Shown in pieces: positions 55,578-64,000 of a DNA stretch of 64,000 bases. The notes under the pieces were generated by a model. The model did no database searches, was not told where the DNA came from, and was given only the letters and a program-made list of their open reading frames with translations. The stretch covers positions 806,001 to 870,000 of the forward strand of contig CBDDAA010000002.1 in NCBI GenBank assembly GCA_965224675.1, written 5' to 3'. Source of the DNA: UBA7957 sp965224675. GTDB taxonomy: Bacteria > Pseudomonadota > Gammaproteobacteria > Granulosicoccales > Granulosicoccaceae. The stretch's first letter is position 1. Each line of letters starts with the position of its first letter. The position numbers and the translations under genes were made by a program.

Positions 55578-55691
55578 TCACGATTCATTCTGTAAACGTT
55601 GCTTTTCAAGAATTTGTTCACGAAACAATATTTGCCTTGCAAGTAAATCGATGTGTTGTCTTAAGGTGTAGAGTTCATGAGCAAGCGCATC
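55578..55691 (-). pseudogene. Possible 3' remnant of a small coiled-coil gene
   Basis: On the - strand an open stretch of about 37 codons reads LAHELYTLRQHIDLLARQIL and continues with REQILEKQRLQ to a TGA. It has clean heptad-like spacing but no usable start and a stop directly before it. It may be the end of a lost gene or chance. Confidence 0.25.
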
Positions 55692-55714
55692 TTACACAGC
55701 AATGACGCAGTAAT

Positions 55715-56203
55715 TTAGCATTGATACATAAAACAACGCCCCGGGACAGCATCATCCGGTAACACCATTTCGCGTAGCGCACTGAAGTACATTTTGTCAC
55801 TGGATATTAGAATAGCGCCTTTACCTAGTAATGGTTCGACCAGAGGGGAAACCCTATGTGCAAAAAGATCGCTTTTGATTGCATCATGAGTACCCAGATC
55901 GGCATGAACAAGACTAGCCGAGGACCCAAACCGTTTCCATGCCGCAGGCAAGGTTTCTATAACATCACCCAGAAAGACGTATTTGTCCGGCGGTAGTGAA
56001 TCAGGATGTGCGGCAATGGCCCGCTCAAATACAAAAATCTCCCGATCAGGCATTATTTCACACATATGGTGGTAGGTTCGCCCATTGCCAAGACCCAACT
56101 CAAAAACCGGACCTTTCTTAAGCATAGCGGTTTGAACTGCCGCCGCATTTAGGCAGGCTCGTTGTGATATCATCCTGTTGACAAATAAATCGAGCCGACT
56201 CAT
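55715..56203 (-). CDS. Small class I SAM-dependent methyltransferase (Methyltransf_17-like)
   Basis: A 162-residue protein. The SAM-binding motif I is FELGLGNGRTYHHM, followed by the acidic EIFVFERAIAAHPD loop, DVIETLP and SLVHADLGTHDA. The N-terminal SRLDLFVNRMISQRACLN segment fits the same family. The methyl acceptor is unknown. It is convergent with the sigma factor gene and divergent from the spondin genes. Confidence 0.82.
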   Translation of the reverse strand: MSRLDLFVNRMISQRACLNAAAVQTAMLKKGPVFELGLGNGRTYHHMCEIMPDREIFVFERAIAAHPDSLPPDKYVFLGDVIETLPAAWKRFGSSASLVHADLGTHDAIKSDLFAHRVSPLVEPLLGKGAILISSDKMYFSALREMVLPDDAVPGRCFMYQC

Positions 56204-56540
56204 AAAACATAACCTTCTAATTGCGTATTATTGTCGTAATCAAACACAATGATCAGCTCGTCGGGTTTATTGAATAGTTATGAGTGTGGTTCATGACATG
56301 AAGTTCCCTGCAGAGAGCTATTTGTACTACAAATCCAGATATCACCGATTGAAGACCCGTGGCTTCAGAGTTATTGCAGAATTACAGCCAAAGAACGGGC
56401 ATGCCCCATAGAACACTCGATAAGTGCAAAAAAGCTAAGTCCAATAAGCAATGTTATAAACTTGTAAGAATTACGTGATAAAGCGGAGAATTCTTTTTCC
56501 TATTCTCTTACTCCACATAATAAAATCGATGGAGTACCCT
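56204..56540. other. Divergent intergenic region before the spondin genes
   Basis: 337 bases without a gene. The frame of the first spondin gene is open upstream to 56475, but that part lacks a ribosome site. No clear promoter box beyond A+T-rich stretches near 56450. Confidence 0.4.
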
Positions 56541-57236
56541 ATGAAAAAAGCCGCTTTTGCCTCTTTGCTGGCAACAACACTTGCACTGCCCGTATTTGCG
56601 CAAGACCTGGATATCACGATCAGTAATCTTACCCACGGTAGTCACTTTACGCCTTTGTTGGTAGCAGCTCACGCTGGTACAACAAGATTATTCGAAACAG
56701 GTATGCCCGCTTCAACGCATTTGACTGCAATGGCAGAAGGAGGTGCAATTGATGATTTGGTATCGGATTTAGATGCCGCCGGCGCAGACAGTAATGCAAA
56801 CCCAGCAGGAGGGCTGCTCGCACCGGGCCAATCCACAATGCTCAGCCTGACCACCAATTCAGGTAACGATCATCTTTCTATTGTAGCCATGGTACTGCCT
56901 AGTAACGACGGTTTTGTCGGCCTTGATTCGTTGGCTATCCCTACCGCACCGGGCACCTATACTTATAATCTAAATGCCTATGACGCCGGCACCGAAGCTA
57001 ACGATGAAATTGTTAACGGTGGCGGCATGCCAGGGACACCTGGCATTCCCATTGACCCATTGAGTATGAATGGTGAAAATGCAACTGGTGTTACAGCTAC
57101 TGAAAATAATACAAATATACACATTCATCGTGGCGTTTTGGGTGATATTGACCCCATGGGCGGTAGCAGTGATTTGGACAGCCGTATTCATCGCTGGCTC
57201 AACCCGGTTGCCCGTGTTGTAGTTGTCGTTAAATAG
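56541..57236 (+). CDS. Exported spondin-domain protein
   Basis: A 231-residue protein with a signal peptide (AAFASLLATTLALPVFAQ) and one spondin_N domain: ITISNLTHGSHFTPLLVAAH at the start, FETGMPAS, LSIVAMVLPSNDGFVG and GTYTYNLNAYDAGTEANDE. ATG 56541 is chosen because GGAG (56531-56534) lies before it; the frame extends upstream without a ribosome site. Bacterial spondin proteins are exported and poorly studied. It forms a pair with the next gene, 11 bp away. Confidence 0.88.
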   Translation: MKKAAFASLLATTLALPVFAQDLDITISNLTHGSHFTPLLVAAHAGTTRLFETGMPASTHLTAMAEGGAIDDLVSDLDAAGADSNANPAGGLLAPGQSTMLSLTTNSGNDHLSIVAMVLPSNDGFVGLDSLAIPTAPGTYTYNLNAYDAGTEANDEIVNGGGMPGTPGIPIDPLSMNGENATGVTATENNTNIHIHRGVLGDIDPMGGSSDLDSRIHRWLNPVARVVVVVK

Positions 57237-57247
57237 GGAGAGAAAAA

Positions 57248-57949
57248 ATGAAAGTTCTCATATTAAGCACCTTGTTGTTTACACTTGGCGCATGCTCCAG
57301 TTCAGATAATGATGACGATACAAACGATGGTGGTAACACGAATCCTCCGGAGGTGTTCAGCTACAAGGTTGATCTGATTAATCTAACTAATGCACAACCG
57401 CTATCACCACCTGCAGCAATATTGCAAAATACGGCGTTCAGCGCCTGGTCTGTCGGTAGTTCAGCCAGTAACGAATTGGAATTACTGGCCGAAAGTGGTG
57501 ATGCAAGTGGGCTTCTCGCTACACAAACAGGCACTGCAACTCACGCCAGCATGGATGTACTTGCACCGGGTAAATCACTAAGCTTTGAAATTACCAGTGA
57601 TGACGCGGCAAAAACCCATCTGACAGTCGCGAGCATGTTAGTCAATACCAATGATGCTTTCACAGGCTTTACCAACGTTGATGTTGCCAGCATGCAAAAA
57701 GGTGAATCCCGGGTATTTCTCACCCACGCTTACAATGCAGGTACAGAATTTGACGATGAGTCATCGAGTCATATTCCTGGCCCGGTAGCCGGCGGTGAGG
57801 GCTTTAATGCGGCACGAGATGATGTCATCTCTGTGGTAACGCTACACGGTGGCGTGGTTGGTCAAAATGATGGCAACCCGGACTCAGTATTAACTGAAGC
57901 AAACCGTTTCGACAATCCTGTTATGCGAGTTGAAGTTACACGCTTATAA
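57248..57949 (+). CDS. Spondin-domain lipoprotein
   Basis: A 233-residue protein with a lipobox (FTLGAC, Cys near 16) followed by a Ser/Asp/Asn-rich tether (SSSDNDDDTNDGG), so it should be lipid-anchored. The rest is a spondin_N domain parallel to the previous protein (VDLINLTNAQPLSPPAA, TVASMLVNTNDAFTGF, NAGTEFDDESS). The two seem to be a tandem duplication with one copy secreted and one tethered. GGGAGAG precedes ATG. Confidence 0.9.
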   Translation: MKVLILSTLLFTLGACSSSDNDDDTNDGGNTNPPEVFSYKVDLINLTNAQPLSPPAAILQNTAFSAWSVGSSASNELELLAESGDASGLLATQTGTATHASMDVLAPGKSLSFEITSDDAAKTHLTVASMLVNTNDAFTGFTNVDVASMQKGESRVFLTHAYNAGTEFDDESSSHIPGPVAGGEGFNAARDDVISVVTLHGGVVGQNDGNPDSVLTEANRFDNPVMRVEVTRL

Positions 57950-58083
57950 TTAAGCAGGAGATGTTCAGTTCGGGTAATATTGCCAAGGAGAACTGTACAC
58001 GGGATAGGTAGGGTGCAATTTTATGTGCGTAATTAATTGTTCCCTGCCTATATTGGTTGTTTGCGGACGAATACCTAAACGTT

Positions 58084-58788
58084 ATGCAAAAAAAAATTCT
58101 AATTATAGAAGATGATCTGGACATTGCGGAATTGATCCGTCTGCATCTTTCTGATCTTGGGCACAAACTACAGGTATGTCATAACGGTGACACGGGCTGG
58201 ATGGTTTACCGGAAAAACCATTTCGACTTGGTCATTCTGGATATCATGCTGCCTGGACTCGACGGCTTGGAAATATGCAAGCGAATACGTTCTGATAATC
58301 AGCAATACACGCCCATTCTTATGTTAACCTCCAAAACCACCGAGTTAGACAGAGTATTGGGACTGGAGCTGGGTGCGGACGATTACCTCTCCAAGCCTTT
58401 TAGTTTGCTGGAATTTATCGCACGAGTGAAAGCACTTCTGCGTAGAAGTGATGCATTGAACAATACACCAACGGCCGTCACCGCACTTGAATTTAAAACG
58501 TTAAAAATTGATCCTATCAGTCATGAGGTACGAAGCGGCAGCACATTATTGGAGCTGACCGCCAAAGAGTTTGATCTGCTTTACTTTTTCGCGCAACACC
58601 CTGGTCAAGTGTTTAGTCGCTCACAATTGCTCGATAGGGTTTGGGGATACAGCCACGGCGGCTATGAGCATACCGTCAATACGCACATGAATCGGTTGCG
58701 TAACAAAGTGGAAGCTGATCCGAAAAATCCTACAGTCATCAAAACTATCTGGGGTGTAGGTTATCAGTTCGTGGCTGAACCTTTATGA
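58084..58788 (+). CDS. OmpR-family DNA-binding response regulator
   Basis: The receiver domain has the acidic pocket IIEDD, phospho-acceptor D53 (VILDIMLPGLDG), switch Thr in MLTSKT and Lys in YLSKPF. A winged-helix domain (about 135-230) ends with TVNTHMNRLRNKVE and VGYQFV. I chose ATG 58084; an upstream in-frame TTG (58057) lies in non-coding sequence. The stop overlaps the kinase start (ATGA, 58785-58788). It lies 134 bp after the spondin pair, which may be part of its regulon. Confidence 0.94.
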   Translation: MQKKILIIEDDLDIAELIRLHLSDLGHKLQVCHNGDTGWMVYRKNHFDLVILDIMLPGLDGLEICKRIRSDNQQYTPILMLTSKTTELDRVLGLELGADDYLSKPFSLLEFIARVKALLRRSDALNNTPTAVTALEFKTLKIDPISHEVRSGSTLLELTAKEFDLLYFFAQHPGQVFSRSQLLDRVWGYSHGGYEHTVNTHMNRLRNKVEADPKNPTVIKTIWGVGYQFVAEPL

Positions 58789-60266
58789 GGTGGACAAAAA
58801 CACTCTATGGCAAACTGGCAATTGGACTTGTACTCACCTTATTGATCGTAGGTTTACTTGACACGCTCTCGGTTACACTGTTATCACAAAAACTAAGAGA
58901 AACCGCGAACCAGAAACTCAATCGTAATCTCGCTCAGAACTTGATTGATGACAAACGCATTGTCCGCAATGGCCAAATTGACATAGACGCATTGAAACAT
59001 ACGTTTATGGAGTATATGTCGATCAATCCTGACATAGAAATCTATTACCTGGATTTAAAAGGCAGCATTCTTTCCTATTCCGCAGAGCCTGGAAAAGTAA
59101 AACGTAACAGTGTTGGACTTGAACCTATTAAACAATTCTTAAGCGGTTCAGACTTGTTTCCCCTACTGGGTGATGACCCCAGATCACACCAAAGGCAGAA
59201 AGCATTCTCGGTAACACCTATTCCCAATGCGCAAAAAGCTGAAGGTTACCTTTACGTTGTATTGCAGGGCGAAGATTTTACTGAAGCTCAGCAGGCACAA
59301 TCGGCTTATCAGCTATTATCCCTTGCCGCACCAGGACTAATAGCAAGTCTGGTACTTGGTCTATTGATTGGCCTGTTTATATTCAACCGCCTGACCCTTC
59401 GATTAAGGGCGCTACAGGAGAAGGTTACCACTTTTGCTGAAAGCGACTTCAGGCAAGCCAACTTATTCGACTACAGTGAAAAAGATAACGGCGATGAAAT
59501 TTCCGAGTTGGAAAACCGCTTTCACCAGATGAGTCAACACATCTCTGAGCAATGGGCTGCGCTGGTTCAACAAGATCGACTTCGGCGTGAAATGATCGCC
59601 AGTATCTCCCACGACTTACGCACCCCACTGGCAGCTGCACAAGGGTATCTTGAGACTATCGCTCTGAAAGGAGATCGCCTTTCCAGCACTCAACGTAAGC
59701 AGTACTTTGATATAGCTCTGAGACAAACCAACCGTCTGCAAACACTGATTGATCAGCTGTTTGAGCTGGTAAGTCTGGAAGCCAGAGATACCGAGGTAAG
59801 TTTCGAACAATTCTCGATACTGGAACTGGTTTATGATGTCACTAATAAGTTTGCACTAAAAGCTGAAAACAATAACATTCACCTGTCGGTCGAAAAGCAC
59901 GCCCAGGACACACAGGTTATTGCCGATATTGGGTTAATTGAAAGAGTGCTGGACAATCTCATCGACAACGCCTTGCAATACACGCCTGCTGAAAGAAGCA
60001 TATGGTTAGACGTACAAGTCTGTGCCGACAACAAAATATGTGTCTCAGTTGTCGATGAGGGAAAAGGCATATCCGTTCAGCAGAAACCACTGATATTTGA
60101 TCAGTTTCATCGAGCAGACAACCCGCAAAGATCCAGCACGGGACACGCAGGATTGGGGCTTGCTATCGTAAAGAAAATAATTGAACTACACAAACAAAAG
60201 GTTTGGGTTGAGAGTGAGGTTGGCAAGGGTTCGAGGTTTTCTTTCACCCTTCCAGTTGCCATCTAG
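58785..60266 (+). CDS. Membrane sensor histidine kinase, partner of the OmpR-type regulator
   Basis: 493 residues. Membrane segments near 12-32 and 178-205 bracket a periplasmic sensor of about 145 residues. HAMP follows, then the H-box (SISHDLRTPLAAA, His near 276), N-box (DNLIDNALQYTPAE), G1 (VVDEGKGIS) and G2 (HAGLGLAIV). It phosphorylates the regulator whose gene it overlaps. The sensed signal cannot be told; no family name can be fixed for the sensor. Confidence 0.94.
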   Translation: MRWTKTLYGKLAIGLVLTLLIVGLLDTLSVTLLSQKLRETANQKLNRNLAQNLIDDKRIVRNGQIDIDALKHTFMEYMSINPDIEIYYLDLKGSILSYSAEPGKVKRNSVGLEPIKQFLSGSDLFPLLGDDPRSHQRQKAFSVTPIPNAQKAEGYLYVVLQGEDFTEAQQAQSAYQLLSLAAPGLIASLVLGLLIGLFIFNRLTLRLRALQEKVTTFAESDFRQANLFDYSEKDNGDEISELENRFHQMSQHISEQWAALVQQDRLRREMIASISHDLRTPLAAAQGYLETIALKGDRLSSTQRKQYFDIALRQTNRLQTLIDQLFELVSLEARDTEVSFEQFSILELVYDVTNKFALKAENNNIHLSVEKHAQDTQVIADIGLIERVLDNLIDNALQYTPAERSIWLDVQVCADNKICVSVVDEGKGISVQQKPLIFDQFHRADNPQRSSTGHAGLGLAIVKKIIELHKQKVWVESEVGKGSRFSFTLPVAI

Positions 60267-60427
60267 TGTTTCATCATTTGAACCCAATCAAGCTTTTGAT
60301 CTGAATTTTTCTACCTGTAAACTGTCATATGACTACTCATTTCCAGTGCAAACTGAAGGATAACTGATTTTCCAGTATTTAATTGCATACGGGCTTGCGT
60401 AGGTTCAATTATTAATAAGGATAAAAA

Positions 60428-60772
60428 ATGAAATATAAAACAATAATGCTATTGCTATCTTCACTTATTTTATCGCCAACATTGTGGGCGGACGATACCC
60501 CGAAGGGGAACCCGGAAAAGGGAAAAGATTTCTACGAAATATGCTCTGGCTGCCACGGCCTCAGTGGCGAAGGCAATCCAGCTTTGCAAGCACCTCGATT
60601 GGCAGGACAATATGACTGGTATATAGTGAAACAACTAATGAATTTTAAGGCCGGATTACGCGGTAGCGCAGAAGGTGATAATGCAGGTGCTATGATGCTG
60701 CCAATGGCATCGACTCTACCCGATGAACAGGCAGTACATGACGTCGCCGCCTATATTACAACTTTCAACTAA
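60428..60772 (+). CDS. Small periplasmic class I cytochrome c (c553-like)
   Basis: A signal peptide (IMLLLSSLILSPTLWA) is followed by a 93-residue cytochrome with one haem-binding CSGCH (C39, C42, H43) in the usual YEICSGCHGLSGEG context, and a Met-containing LPMAS segment that may provide the axial Met. Such proteins shuttle electrons in the periplasm. AAGGA precedes the ATG. It is alone and convergent with leuS. Confidence 0.93.
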   Translation: MKYKTIMLLLSSLILSPTLWADDTPKGNPEKGKDFYEICSGCHGLSGEGNPALQAPRLAGQYDWYIVKQLMNFKAGLRGSAEGDNAGAMMLPMASTLPDEQAVHDVAAYITTFN

Positions 60773-60778
60773 CCCGTT

Positions 60779-60823
60779 GTTCGCATTAGGTGGCCCGTGT
60801 TTGCCCGGCCACCTAATGCGAAC
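60779..60823. terminator. 17-bp perfect hairpin shared by cytochrome c and leuS
   Basis: The arms run 60779-60795 (GTTCGCATTAGGTGGCC) and 60807-60823 with an 11-base loop. It begins 6 bases after the cytochrome stop and ends 13 bases before the leuS stop, so it should end transcription from both sides. It lacks T-runs, so it may need factors or act mainly in mRNA stability. Confidence 0.7.
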
Positions 60824-60836
60824 TAAAGCACTGGTC

Positions 60837-63428
60837 TCATCCAACAACAATATTAACTAACCTCCCTGGCACAATGATAACCTTGCGCACCGTCTTGCCA
60901 TCAATATGCTTGACGACATTCTCGTCTGTAAGTGCCGCAGCCTCACAAGTGTCCTTATTCGCTTCAGCCATTACTTGTATTTTTGAGCGTAATCTGCCAT
61001 TAACCTGTACTACAATTTCAATCGTTTCACGCGTCAAGGCCGATTCATCGCACAGCGGCCAAGCTTGCTTATCAACCGTACCTTCATTGCCGATGACCGA
61101 CCACAATCCATGGCTGATATGAGGTGTTATAGGCGCTAACATAAGCACAATGTTCTCAAGCGCTTCTGCAACTACTGCCCTGCCCTGCTGTGTAACAATC
61201 TTTAAACGGTTTGCCTCGTTAAGCAGCTCCATCATCGCTGCAATCGCCGTGTTAAAAGTGTAACGCCGATCAAAATCATCCGAGACTTTCCTGATTGTCT
61301 CATGTGTCTTTCGATGCAGGGCTTTTTCATCATTATTCAGTGTAGCCACTTCAATCGCAGGCTGCTCGGCATCAGTAACGTTCTGATTTACCGCTCGCCA
61401 CAAGCGTTTAAGGAACCGATTCATACCTTCCACGCCGGCTCCTTTCCATTCCAGCGACTGATCGGGTGGAGATGCAAACATGGCAAACAAACGTACAGTG
61501 TCGGCACCAAATCGGTCAATCAATGCCTGCGGGTCAACACCGTTATTTTTTGATTTAGACATTTTTTCAATATTGCCTACAATGACAGGCTTGTTGTCTT
61601 CAATCAGTAGCGCAGATTTAATACGACCCTTGTCATCAAGTGCCAGCTCTACCTCATTCCATGAGTAGTAAATTTTTTGTCCATTGCCTTGAATGCGATA
61701 AAAGGTTTCAGCAACAACCATACCCTGAGTTAACAAACGCGTAAAAGGTTCATCGCAATTGACAAGTCCGGCGTCTCGCATCAGTTTGTGGAAAAACCTT
61801 GAATATAACAAATGCAAGACGGCATGTTCAATGCCGCCCACATACTGATCAGCCGGCATCCAGTAATTCACACGCTCATCCAGCATGCCATCTGCATCTG
61901 GGCAACAATAACGTGCAAAATACCAACTGGATTCAAAGAATGTATCGAAGGTGTCTGTTTCTCGCGTACCGATTTTATCAGTCCCGGGAACAGTTGCCTG
62001 ATAGAAATCAGGATCTTGTTTAATTGGCGAATTCACACCGCTAAACTCAGTATATTCTGGCAGTTTTACCGGCAGATCAGATTCTGGAACCGTATAAACG
62101 TTTTGATCTTGGTCATAAATAACAGGTATAGGACAACCCCAGTAACGCTGCCGGGAAACACCCCAGTCACGCAACCGATAATTGACCTGGCGTGCGCCAT
62201 TTGCGTGTTTTTCAAGATAATCGGTGAGCGCGTTACAGCATGCCTGAAAATCCAGTCCGTCAAACTGACCGGAGTTCATTGACAGCGTATTTTCTTTACC
62301 CGTAAAAGCCGCTTCACTCACATCAATATCTGCTTTGGTAGAGCCAACAACCTGCACGATGGGCAAATTATAATTCTTCGCAAAATCCCAGTCACGTTGA
62401 TCGTGCCCTGGCACTGACATAACAGCTCCTGTACCGTAATTCATTAAAACAAAATTCCCAACCCAGATGGGTAATTTATCTCCACTAACGGGATGCAAGA
62501 CAAATTTACCCGTAGCCATACCACGTTTTTCCATCTTCTCGGCAGCAGCCTCTGAAGTCCCGGAAGTTTTACATGATTCTATAAACGCCAGTAGTTGGGG
62601 GTTATCGATCGCAGCTTCACTGGCAACCGGATGCTCAGGCGCAACAGCCATGTAAGTCACCCCCATGACTGTGTCAGGTCGAGTGCTATAGACGCGGATT
62701 ACCTGGGAACCATCCTCCAGAGCAAAATCAAACTCAACACCTTCAGAACGACCAATCCAATTGCGCTGCATGGTTTTAACCGCTTCCGGCCAACCTTTGA
62801 GGTTGTCAATTTCCTGAAGCAATTCTTCGGCATAATCAGTAATTTTCAAAAACCACTGAGGAATTTCCCGCCGCTCGACCAGCGCTCCCGAACGCCACCC
62901 TCTACCCTCTGCATCAACCTGCTCATTAGCCAACACCGTTTGCTCTACCGGGTCCCAATTGACTATAGCCATTTTTTTATAAGCCAAGCCTTTTTCCACC
63001 AAGGTGGTAAAAAACCACTGCTCCCATTTGTAATAATCAGGTTTACAGGTAGCCAGCTCCCGCTTCCAATCATAGGCGAAGCCCAGATTTTTGAGCTGTT
63101 GCTTCATATAAGCTATGTTTTCGTAAGTCCATTTTGCGGGTGCTATATTGTTTTTAATCGCGGCGTTTTCTGCGGGCAGGCCAAACGCATCCCAACCCAT
63201 TGGTTGCAATACGTTAAATCCCTGCATACGTTTGTAACGAGAGATTACATCGCCTATGGAGTAGTTTCGGACATGGCCCATATGTAGCTTGCCACTGGGG
63301 TATGGCAGCATTGAAAGACAGTAATATTTAGGCTTGAGGGAGTTTTCATTGACCTCAAAAACCTTATTATCCTGCCAATATTGCTGGGCATCTGCCTCAA
63401 TCTGTTTAAAATCGTAGTTATCTTGCAT
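60837..63428 (-). CDS. leuS: Leucyl-tRNA synthetase
   Basis: About 863 residues, matching bacterial LeuRS. HIGH-type motif PYPSGKLHMGH, the CP1 editing region with TRPDTVMGVTY, and KMSKSKNNG are all present, and the C-terminal VNGRLRSKI. It charges tRNA-Leu. I chose ATG 63428 (MQDNYDFKQI), where family similarity begins; an open 32-codon extension upstream to 63524 does not fit the family. In many gammaproteobacteria lptE and holA follow leuS, but here a hairpin and a convergent gene follow. Confidence 0.97.
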   Translation of the reverse strand: MQDNYDFKQIEADAQQYWQDNKVFEVNENSLKPKYYCLSMLPYPSGKLHMGHVRNYSIGDVISRYKRMQGFNVLQPMGWDAFGLPAENAAIKNNIAPAKWTYENIAYMKQQLKNLGFAYDWKRELATCKPDYYKWEQWFFTTLVEKGLAYKKMAIVNWDPVEQTVLANEQVDAEGRGWRSGALVERREIPQWFLKITDYAEELLQEIDNLKGWPEAVKTMQRNWIGRSEGVEFDFALEDGSQVIRVYSTRPDTVMGVTYMAVAPEHPVASEAAIDNPQLLAFIESCKTSGTSEAAAEKMEKRGMATGKFVLHPVSGDKLPIWVGNFVLMNYGTGAVMSVPGHDQRDWDFAKNYNLPIVQVVGSTKADIDVSEAAFTGKENTLSMNSGQFDGLDFQACCNALTDYLEKHANGARQVNYRLRDWGVSRQRYWGCPIPVIYDQDQNVYTVPESDLPVKLPEYTEFSGVNSPIKQDPDFYQATVPGTDKIGTRETDTFDTFFESSWYFARYCCPDADGMLDERVNYWMPADQYVGGIEHAVLHLLYSRFFHKLMRDAGLVNCDEPFTRLLTQGMVVAETFYRIQGNGQKIYYSWNEVELALDDKGRIKSALLIEDNKPVIVGNIEKMSKSKNNGVDPQALIDRFGADTVRLFAMFASPPDQSLEWKGAGVEGMNRFLKRLWRAVNQNVTDAEQPAIEVATLNNDEKALHRKTHETIRKVSDDFDRRYTFNTAIAAMMELLNEANRLKIVTQQGRAVVAEALENIVLMLAPITPHISHGLWSVIGNEGTVDKQAWPLCDESALTRETIEIVVQVNGRLRSKIQVMAEANKDTCEAAALTDENVVKHIDGKTVRKVIIVPGRLVNIVVG

Positions 63429-63702
63429 GAGTTTATGCTGCTCTATGTGCAGATCAAAAGCGATCATCATAACCCACAAAGCCCTATAAAAACACAGCTC
63501 AGCTACGTCGAGCCTACTGTTCAAATGATCTTATTATCTGGGTTATTGTTATTTGTTCTTCTGTAGAGGCGAGGTGATTTTTTAGCCTGACATAACATCC
63601 CTACTCTCGTTATACCATCAAACGCTGATATTACAGATTCTGACTCAGTGAATCGGTATTTGGCATCGGCGGATCCTATTTGCAGTAGTCAGTCCAGGAC
63701 TC

Positions 63703-64000
63703 TCATTTGATGATTTCCACGCAAGTGAATAGTTGCGATTTACTCAAAATAAAACGCCCCTGCATAGCGTCCAGGTAATCGCGCGGTATTTCGAGTGATT
63801 CATCCATTTTAATAATGAAACGACCAGAAGGGAAATCAAATTGCAGGTTGGCATGTGAGAAGCCTATCCATTTCCTGACAATTGGGAAAAGACATTTATA
63901 GATACTTTCTTTAGCGCTGAAGATAAGTTTCCAGTAAATGGGATTGTCTACATAAATGCCAAGATTTTCAATATCTTGCTTTGTGCATACCATATCCCGT
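63703..64000 (-). CDS. 4'-phosphopantetheinyl transferase, C-terminal part (5' end outside window)
   Basis: The visible 98 codons show WKLIFSAKESIYKCLFPIV, the conserved KESxxK block of EntD/Sfp-type transferases, then the C-terminal beta region (FDFPSGRFII). The upstream Asp-containing motif (usually GIDIE) must lie outside the window. The enzyme attaches phosphopantetheine to carrier proteins. It lies 275 bp upstream of leuS on the same strand, without obvious relation. Confidence 0.85.
   Translation of the reverse strand, partial: RDMVCTKQDIENLGIYVDNPIYWKLIFSAKESIYKCLFPIVRKWIGFSHANLQFDFPSGRFIIKMDESLEIPRDYLDAMQGRFILSKSQLFTCVEIIK

Noticed and set aside
62595..63287. 230-residue open frame on +
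   Set aside because: It lies fully antisense to leuS, has no domain and follows the shadow of the LeuRS codons.
1..64000. CRISPR arrays, tRNA, rRNA and intact prophage
   Set aside because: No regular direct repeats with spacers, no cloverleaf-like sequence in the gaps and no phage structural genes were seen.

Overview
The window reads as a chromosomal segment of a flagellated, Gram-negative bacterium, most likely a gammaproteobacterium. The signs are a LeuRS of bacterial size, LpxR-type lipid A deacylase, CheV, an Aer-type receptor, a sigma28-like promoter, and an acyl-CoA synthetase plus Liv-type transporter cluster. I cannot name the species. Coding density is high, and no rRNA, tRNA, CRISPR array or intact insertion sequence was seen.

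Layout. (1) 1-13454 is a chemotaxis island. On + lie the 3' part of cheA, cheW, an Aer-like receptor with a C-terminal zinc-binding (CZB) domain, a STAS protein, cheR, cheB, a CheY-like regulator and an unknown partner. On - lie cheV, a periplasmic binding protein and a large TorS-like chemoreceptor; the last two follow a good FliA-type promoter. (2) 13800-18621 holds metabolic genes: phosphofructokinase, catabolic-type acetolactate synthase and a membrane-anchored FMN/Fe-S glutamate synthase-like protein. (3) 18814-26164 is an acyl-CoA synthetase with a complete branched-chain-amino-acid-type ABC transporter, suggesting import and CoA activation of a carboxylic acid. (4) 26367-32561 holds scattered genes: a cytoplasmic-looking subtilisin with P-domain, an AEC permease, a VOC protein, an LpxR-like protein and a DUF2853 protein.

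(5) 32801-50869 is the most unusual part: a visibly A+T-richer, about 18 kb operon on - encoding an insecticidal-type Tc toxin. The first gene is a 2493-residue TcB-TcC fusion (SpvB, FG-GAP, RHS shell) whose variable C-terminus carries a metzincin-like zinc protease signature. The second is a 3345-residue TcA with four N-terminal peptidoglycan-binding-like repeats. After the TcA stop, and in the same reading frame, comes a minimal nucleotidyltransferase, then a strong terminator. A broken IS1595/ISXO2-type transposase lies just upstream of the operon, and beyond it is a 581-residue protein with an ACT-like N-terminus and a TIR-like C-terminus, a candidate defence effector.

(6) 53889-64000 returns to ordinary genes: a DGPF (YCII) protein overlapping its ECF42-like sigma factor, a methyltransferase, two exported spondin-domain proteins followed by a two-component system, a small cytochrome c, leuS, and the 3' end of a phosphopantetheinyl transferase cut by the window edge. 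All functions are read from sequence motifs; no search was run.
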